Part shown: positions 6,170-9,776 of the stretch, piece after piece
Numbering within the stretch: the first letter of the stretch is position 1
Layout: each line of letters begins with the position of its first letter
Assembly (NCBI GenBank): GCA_002898915.1
Contig: BEHO01000019.1
Span: 1 to 9,776, forward strand
Length of the DNA stretch: 9,776 nt
Origin: a bacterium HR12
Lineage (GTDB): Bacteria > Actinomycetota > UBA4738 > HRBIN12
Reading direction: 5' to 3'
The notes under the pieces: model-generated
Databases searched by the model: none
The model's input: only the letters and a program-made list of their open reading frames with translations
What the model was told of the DNA's origin: nothing
Translations under genes and position numbers: made by a program

Positions 6170-7552
6170 TCACGGACGGAGGACGTCGTCCACCGAGAAC
6201 CCCAGCGCTCCCGCCGATCGCACGGCATCCTCCACGCCCTTCCGACCCCAGAGCACGTAGCGGGGCTCGTCGATCGGGTCGGGCACGCGGACGGTCTTGG
6301 CGATGAGCTCACGGAGCTCCCGCAGGCCGAGCGGGCGCGTCGTCCACCGGACCTCCCCGAGCAGCTCGGTGCGGGATCCGCGCAGCCCCAGCACGTCCAC
6401 CTCGCAGGGCTCGCCCGCGCTCGCCCACCACCGCCCCACGACCAGATCCTCGGGCAGATCGCCCCGGGCCACGAGGCGCGCGGCGTGCGCCCGGGCCGCC
6501 TCCTCGAACACCCACCCCACGTGGCGCGCCCACCGTCCTGAGGCGCGTCGGATCACGGCGCGTCCCTGGCCCCCCTCGATCTGCGGGAGGTCCGGATAGA
6601 GCACCGCGAACCAGAACGCGAGGTACGGATCGGCGATCTCGTACAGCGGGCGAGCCTTCCTCGGAGCTCCGATCGGCACCGACCGCCGGACGAACCCCGA
6701 AGCGATGAGGACGGACAGCGGATGCTCGACCCGCTGCGCCGCCTCGTTCGCGATCTCCGAGATCCGCGTCCGACCGCGGCCGATGGCCGCCAGGATCCTC
6801 GGGTACCCTCCGGTCTCCGGCAGCTCCTCCCGGAGGATCCCCGCGGCGTCCTCCAGCAGGATCCCGCCCGGGCTCCCTCCCAACCGGTACAGGTTCTCCG
6901 AGGTGCTCGCGGAGGCGTCCCAGCTCCGGAGGTGCAGCGGGTAGCCGCCGCAGGCCGCGTACGCCTCGAGGAACGCGTCCGGAGGCAGGCGCGGCAGGAA
7001 GGCCCGGGCCTCCACGGGGCCGAGGGGGTCCAGTCGCATCAGCTCCGTGGGCCGTTGCCGGAGCGCGCCCCCCGGACCCAGCAGTCGCTCCATCGTCCCC
7101 ACGGCCGAGCCCGTGAGCACCAACATCAGCTTGGTCCCCGGGGCCGAGTGATCCCAGACCGCCTGAACGATGCTGGCGAAGCCCGGCGTCGAGCGGGTGA
7201 GGTAGGGGACCTCGTCCAGGACCACGACGAGCGGCTCCTCCGCGGCGAGCGCGGCCAGGGCCCGGAGCGCCGTCTCCCACGACGAGAAGGCACCTCCTAG
7301 CAGCTCGGAAGCGCGCACCCCGAGACCGCGGCGGACCGCCTCCGCCAGGCGACCGAGCTCGACCCGCTCCGCCTGCTCGGTGGCGCCGTAGAAGACGCCG
7401 CGCTTGCCCCGCAGGAAGTGCGTGAGGAGGAACGTCTTGCCCACCCTTCGCCGTCCCCAGACGACGACGAGCTGGGGCCGCCCCTTCCGGGCGCGCTCCC
7501 ACGCGGCCTCCAACCGGGCCCGTTCCTGCGCGCGATCGATCAGGGCGTCCAC
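6170..7552 (-). CDS. AAA ATPase with C-terminal DUF234 nuclease-like domain
   Basis: A 460-residue cytoplasmic ATPase of the archaeal-type AAA/DUF234 group. The Walker A motif is GRRRVGKT (33-40), Walker B is VVVLDE (109-114), and a sensor-like LTGS follows (146-149). A winged-helix segment lies at about 245-292 (ILAAIGRGRTRISEIANEA ... LIASGFVRR). The DUF234 hallmark IADPYLAFWFAVLYP follows at 307-320, and then a restriction-endonuclease-like C-terminus: VFEEAAR (348-354), EVDVLG (384-389) and GEVRW (399-403). The last is the place of the ExK motif, with Arg402 instead of Lys. The family's function is poorly known. The GTG at 7552 is the only possible start, because an in-frame TAG lies just upstream (7567-7565); there is no Shine-Dalgarno site. 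It sits between two paralogous phosphoesterase genes, has no functional tie to them that I can see, and has its own repeat-rich upstream region. Confidence 0.85.
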   Translation of the reverse strand: MDALIDRAQERARLEAAWERARKGRPQLVVVWGRRRVGKTFLLTHFLRGKRGVFYGATEQAERVELGRLAEAVRRGLGVRASELLGGAFSSWETALRALAALAAEEPLVVVLDEVPYLTRSTPGFASIVQAVWDHSAPGTKLMLVLTGSAVGTMERLLGPGGALRQRPTELMRLDPLGPVEARAFLPRLPPDAFLEAYAACGGYPLHLRSWDASASTSENLYRLGGSPGGILLEDAAGILREELPETGGYPRILAAIGRGRTRISEIANEAAQRVEHPLSVLIASGFVRRSVPIGAPRKARPLYEIADPYLAFWFAVLYPDLPQIEGGQGRAVIRRASGRWARHVGWVFEEAARAHAARLVARGDLPEDLVVGRWWASAGEPCEVDVLGLRGSRTELLGEVRWTTRPLGLRELRELIAKTVRVPDPIDEPRYVLWGRKGVEDAVRSAGALGFSVDDVLRP

Positions 7553-7562
7553 GCCAGCAGCA

Positions 7563-7599
7563 TACTACAAGGCCCTTGTAGTACAAGGGCTTTGCAGTA
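7563..7599. promoter_or_regulatory. Array of interleaved dyads and 16-bp direct repeats upstream of the ATPase
   Basis: Three inverted repeats overlap with centres at 7573, 7581 and 7589. The first has arms TACTACAAGG (7563-7572) and CCTTGTAGTA (7574-7583), perfect. The second has arms CCCTTGTA (7573-7580) and TACAAGGG (7582-7589), perfect. The third has arms TAGTACAAGG (7579-7588) and CTTTGCAGTA (7590-7599), with mismatches. Read another way, 7563-7578 and 7579-7594 are 16-bp direct repeats agreeing at 13 of 16 positions, and a third copy begins at 7595. The block lies 10-47 bases upstream of the ATPase GTG, fills most of the 53-bp gap after phosphoesterase 2, and is far richer in A+T than its surroundings. 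Most likely it is an operator overlapping the ATPase promoter; a transcript hairpin is the alternative. Confidence 0.6.
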
Positions 7600-7605
7600 C
7601 GAACC

Positions 7606-9012
7606 TCACCGCGGCGGATCCGGCGGCGGCGGGGACCAGATCGGCCCCTCGCAGTCGGTCCGCAGGGGGCGCGGGTCCGGCGGACGTGGGGCCTGGTCGA
7701 AGTCGAAGGCCGAGAGCAGGGGCGTGGCCCGCCGGTCCCGGTGCGTGAGCTGCGTGAGGAACCAGTTGTCCTCGATGAAGCGGAGCACGCTCGAGAACTC
7801 ACCCTCCTCGTGGCTCACGAACCCGTCCTTCGCGTAGGGCGAGATCACGAGGAGCGGCACCCGGATGCCGTACCCGAACGGGTCGATCTCCTTCGGCGGC
7901 ACGTGGTCGTAGAAGCCGCCGTAGTCGTCCCACGTGAGGAAGATCGCCGTGTCCTCCCACATGGGGCTCTCCATGATCGCGTTCACGACCTCCGTCGTCC
8001 AGTTCTCGCCGTGGCAGAAGTTGTACTCGGGGTGCTCCGACAGCTGGAACCGCGGCGTGATCCAGGTGACCGGGGGGAGGCGGTCGGCGCGGATGTCCCG
8101 GATCAGGTCGTCCACCGGACGCATGAACCGATCCCACATCGCGGGGTTCTCGCGGTACCGACGGATCGCCGCGTACGCCGACCAGATGTAGCCGAGCTGG
8201 GTGTTGGTGGCCGCGTAGTACGCCCAGGGGATCCCCTTGGCGTTCAGCAGGTCCCCCACGGTGAGGAAGTCGAAGCACGGGTCCACCTTGACCAGGTCCC
8301 CCTCGGGATCGAGGATCTCGACGTAGGCCCCGGGCTCGGCGATGTCGCAGCCCCAGGACTTCGCGAAGCCCCGCTCCTGCTGGCGGCGGAGCGCCTGGAA
8401 CGTCTGCACGGGGTTGTCGAGGGCGCCGCCCGCGGTCGCGGCGATCGCGTACAGGTGGTTCGGGAAGGACGGCCCCATCGCCGACGCGAAGAAGTTGTCG
8501 AAGAGCACGTTCCGCTCGGCCCAGTGCCAGTAGTTCGGCATCTGGTGGGGCCGGAACTGCGTGAAGGCCCAGGTGTCCGCGGGCTCCGTCTGGTTGAAGC
8601 CATCCATCCGCCCGCCGTTCACGGCGGCGACGGCGCACTGGTAGCAGTGGGGGAGGTCGTGCGCCCGCTGGTCCTCGGCGGGGGTGAGAGGGCGGATCGT
8701 CCCGCGGTCGTTCGCGACGCGCGTGCCGTTCACGCCGGGGAACCGCCCGAAGAGGTGGTCGAAGGACCGGTTCTCCTTGATCAGGAAGACGACGTGCTTG
8801 ATGGGGGTCAGGGTCTCGAACGCCGACGCGTCGACGGGCGGCGGGAGGGGCTCGGTCACGGGATCGGCACCCGGCGGGAGGGGGCTCCCGCCGGCGGTGG
8901 GCGCGGGATCGTCCCCGTCGGTGACGGCGGGTGCGCTCGTGCAGGCCGCCGCCACGAGGGCCACGGCGAGGAGCGCGGCGGACCACGCCTGCGGGCGTCG
9001 GCGTCCGGTCAT
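7606..9012 (-). CDS. Secreted phosphoesterase lipoprotein 2 (AcpA/phospholipase C superfamily)
   Basis: A 468-residue paralogue of the protein at 4770-6125. The N-terminus is MTGRRRPQAW, then a hydrophobic stretch to Cys24 in a VAAAC lipobox, then a Pro/Gly/Asp-rich linker (about 25-62) that would tether the enzyme to the membrane. Catalytic elements are IKENRSFDHLFG (E80, N81), PHCYQC (121-126), [10 protein letters not shown] (S182), [13 protein letters not shown] (D362, D363, H370) and VISPYAKDGFVSH. All expected metal and nucleophile positions are present. Compared with paralogue 1 it has a longer linker, an insertion around 208-220 (RRQQERGFAKSWG) and a proline-rich C-terminus (PPPPDPPR). 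Both end with the same LRxDCEGPIW motif. Substrate cannot be told from sequence; acid phosphatase and phospholipase C are the known activities of the superfamily. It starts 36 bp after the end of rmlD. Confidence 0.88.
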   Translation of the reverse strand: MTGRRRPQAWSAALLAVALVAAACTSAPAVTDGDDPAPTAGGSPLPPGADPVTEPLPPPVDASAFETLTPIKHVVFLIKENRSFDHLFGRFPGVNGTRVANDRGTIRPLTPAEDQRAHDLPHCYQCAVAAVNGGRMDGFNQTEPADTWAFTQFRPHQMPNYWHWAERNVLFDNFFASAMGPSFPNHLYAIAATAGGALDNPVQTFQALRRQQERGFAKSWGCDIAEPGAYVEILDPEGDLVKVDPCFDFLTVGDLLNAKGIPWAYYAATNTQLGYIWSAYAAIRRYRENPAMWDRFMRPVDDLIRDIRADRLPPVTWITPRFQLSEHPEYNFCHGENWTTEVVNAIMESPMWEDTAIFLTWDDYGGFYDHVPPKEIDPFGYGIRVPLLVISPYAKDGFVSHEEGEFSSVLRFIEDNWFLTQLTHRDRRATPLLSAFDFDQAPRPPDPRPLRTDCEGPIWSPPPPDPPR

Positions 9013-9027
9013 CGCGGCTCGGGGCCG

Positions 9028-9056
9028 AGTGTACCGGGCACGCGGCGGTCAGCCCA
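9028..9056 (-). promoter_or_regulatory. Candidate promoter of phosphoesterase 2
   Basis: On the minus strand TGGGCT (9056-9051) and TACACT (9033-9028) are separated by 17 bases, and 15 bases separate the -10-like element from the ATG at 9012. The -35 part overlaps the stop codon of rmlD. The arrangement matches the one before the paralogue at 6138-6166. No Shine-Dalgarno sequence is present. An internal promoter would let this gene be expressed apart from rmlD. Confidence 0.3.
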
Positions 9057-9776
9057 GGCGGGCGAGCAGGTCCCGGAGGGCCTCCTCGAGCGGCGGCATC
9101 GGGGGCACGTCCAGCTCGGACAGGAACACGCTCGCGAGGGCCGAGTTCCGAGGCCGCGGGGCGGGGAGGTCGAGCTCCTCCGCCCGCTGCGGCACGACCT
9201 GGCCCGGCAGGTCGCCGAGCTCACGAGCCCGGCCGAGCAGCGCGAACCACGTCGTCGGCTCGGGGCCGGCCAGGTGGTAGGTCCCGAAGCGCATCGTGAG
9301 CAGGAGCGGCAGGAGGCGCTCCGCGAGGTGCCGGACGTAGGTGGGCGTCCCCACGCGATCGGCGAGCGCGCCCACCGTCTCCCCCGCCCGCAGCCGTCGG
9401 AGCGCCCCCGAGCAGAAGTCCCCGCCGGCGCCGAAGACGAACCCGGTGCGCACGATGAACCACGCCGGCGCCAGCCGGCGCACGAACCGCTCCCCCGCGA
9501 GCTTGCTCCGCCCGTAGATCCCGAGGGGGTTCGGCGGGTCGAGCTCGTCGTACGGGGCTCCCTTCGCGCCGTCGAAGACGTAGTCGGTGGAGACGTGGAG
9601 CAGCACGGCGTCGCACGCCCGCGCGGCGAGCGCCAGGCTCTGCGGACCGAGCGCGTTGTCGCGGTACGCGCGGGCGGGGTCGGCCTCGCAGCCGTCCACG
9701 TCGGTGAATGCGGCGAGGTTCACGATCGCCTCCGGCGCGAGGGGGACCACGGTCCGCATCACGGCATGGTGATCCC
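9049..9776 (-). CDS. rmlD: dTDP-4-dehydrorhamnose reductase (RmlD/RfbD), N-terminus outside the window
   Basis: An NADPH-dependent extended short-chain dehydrogenase that carries out the last step of dTDP-L-rhamnose synthesis, for cell-wall or surface polysaccharide. The frame stays open to the window end; a GTG/ATG pair at 9762/9759 exists, but codons before it (DHHAV) still fit the family, so the gene is cut rather than starting there, and the Rossmann GxxGxxG is not visible. Numbering from the GTG at 9762, motifs are [13 protein letters not shown] (14-26), [10 protein letters not shown] (56-65), the catalytic YxxxK in YGRSKLAGE (Y83, K87), [10 protein letters not shown] (102-111), [15 protein letters not shown] (161-175) and the closing RPRNSALAS (203-211). 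Roughly 50-60 residues are missing. Related sugar reductases share this fold, so the exact sugar is inferred. Confidence 0.8.
   Translation of the reverse strand, partial: DHHAVMRTVVPLAPEAIVNLAAFTDVDGCEADPARAYRDNALGPQSLALAARACDAVLLHVSTDYVFDGAKGAPYDELDPPNPLGIYGRSKLAGERFVRRLAPAWFIVRTGFVFGAGGDFCSGALRRLRAGETVGALADRVGTPTYVRHLAERLLPLLLTMRFGTYHLAGPEPTTWFALLGRARELGDLPGQVVPQRAEELDLPAPRPRNSALASVFLSELDVPPMPPLEEALRDLLARLG

Noticed and set aside
9016..9027. Small hairpin (CTCGG/CCGAG) upstream of phosphoesterase 2 as a regulator site
   Set aside because: A 5-bp stem with a 2-base loop is expected by chance in this G+C-rich DNA.

Overview
The window is about 9.8 kb of very G+C-rich bacterial DNA. Most of it is roughly 70-80% G+C by hand count, with G/C-ending codons, many GTG starts and two lipoprotein-type signal peptides carrying an alanine-rich lipobox. 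This fits an actinobacterium, probably an uncultured lineage; that is an inference from composition and gene style, not from a marker gene.

Layout. (1) Positions 1 to about 1200 are clearly poorer in G+C (about 55% in the first 60 bases against about 80% at 2041-2100). They hold the tail of a DUF1524-type HNH nuclease, an unrecognised 148-residue protein with its own candidate promoter and a 10-bp dyad, and then about 550 bp without an intact gene, in which I see only what looks like the N-terminal stub of an ERCC4-type nuclease. This reads as the edge of an accessory or defence-type region that has decayed. (2) Positions 1389-4757 are a tight plus-strand operon: a FluG-like amidohydrolase, a zinc-independent quinone-oxidoreductase-type MDR protein, and a creatinase-like member of the M24 'pita-bread' family. 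Gaps are 10 bp and -4 bp. It looks catabolic (amide or peptide-like nitrogen compounds), but the substrate is unknown. (3) Positions 4770-9776 are all on the minus strand, convergent with the operon. Reading in the direction of transcription they are: rmlD (cut by the window end), phosphoesterase lipoprotein 2, a DUF234-type AAA ATPase/nuclease-fold protein, and phosphoesterase lipoprotein 1.

How the parts fit. The two phosphoesterases are close paralogues with stretches of 39 and 42 identical bases, and an unrelated ATPase gene sits between them. The ATPase has an unusual regulatory-looking sequence just upstream: two 16-bp direct repeats made of alternating inverted half-sites with dyad centres exactly 8 bp apart. 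That site, the paralogue-ATPase-paralogue arrangement, and the M24 protein lacking most canonical metal ligands are the items most worth a second look. I see no tRNA, rRNA, CRISPR array or recognisable insertion sequence, and I cannot claim a proven new system.
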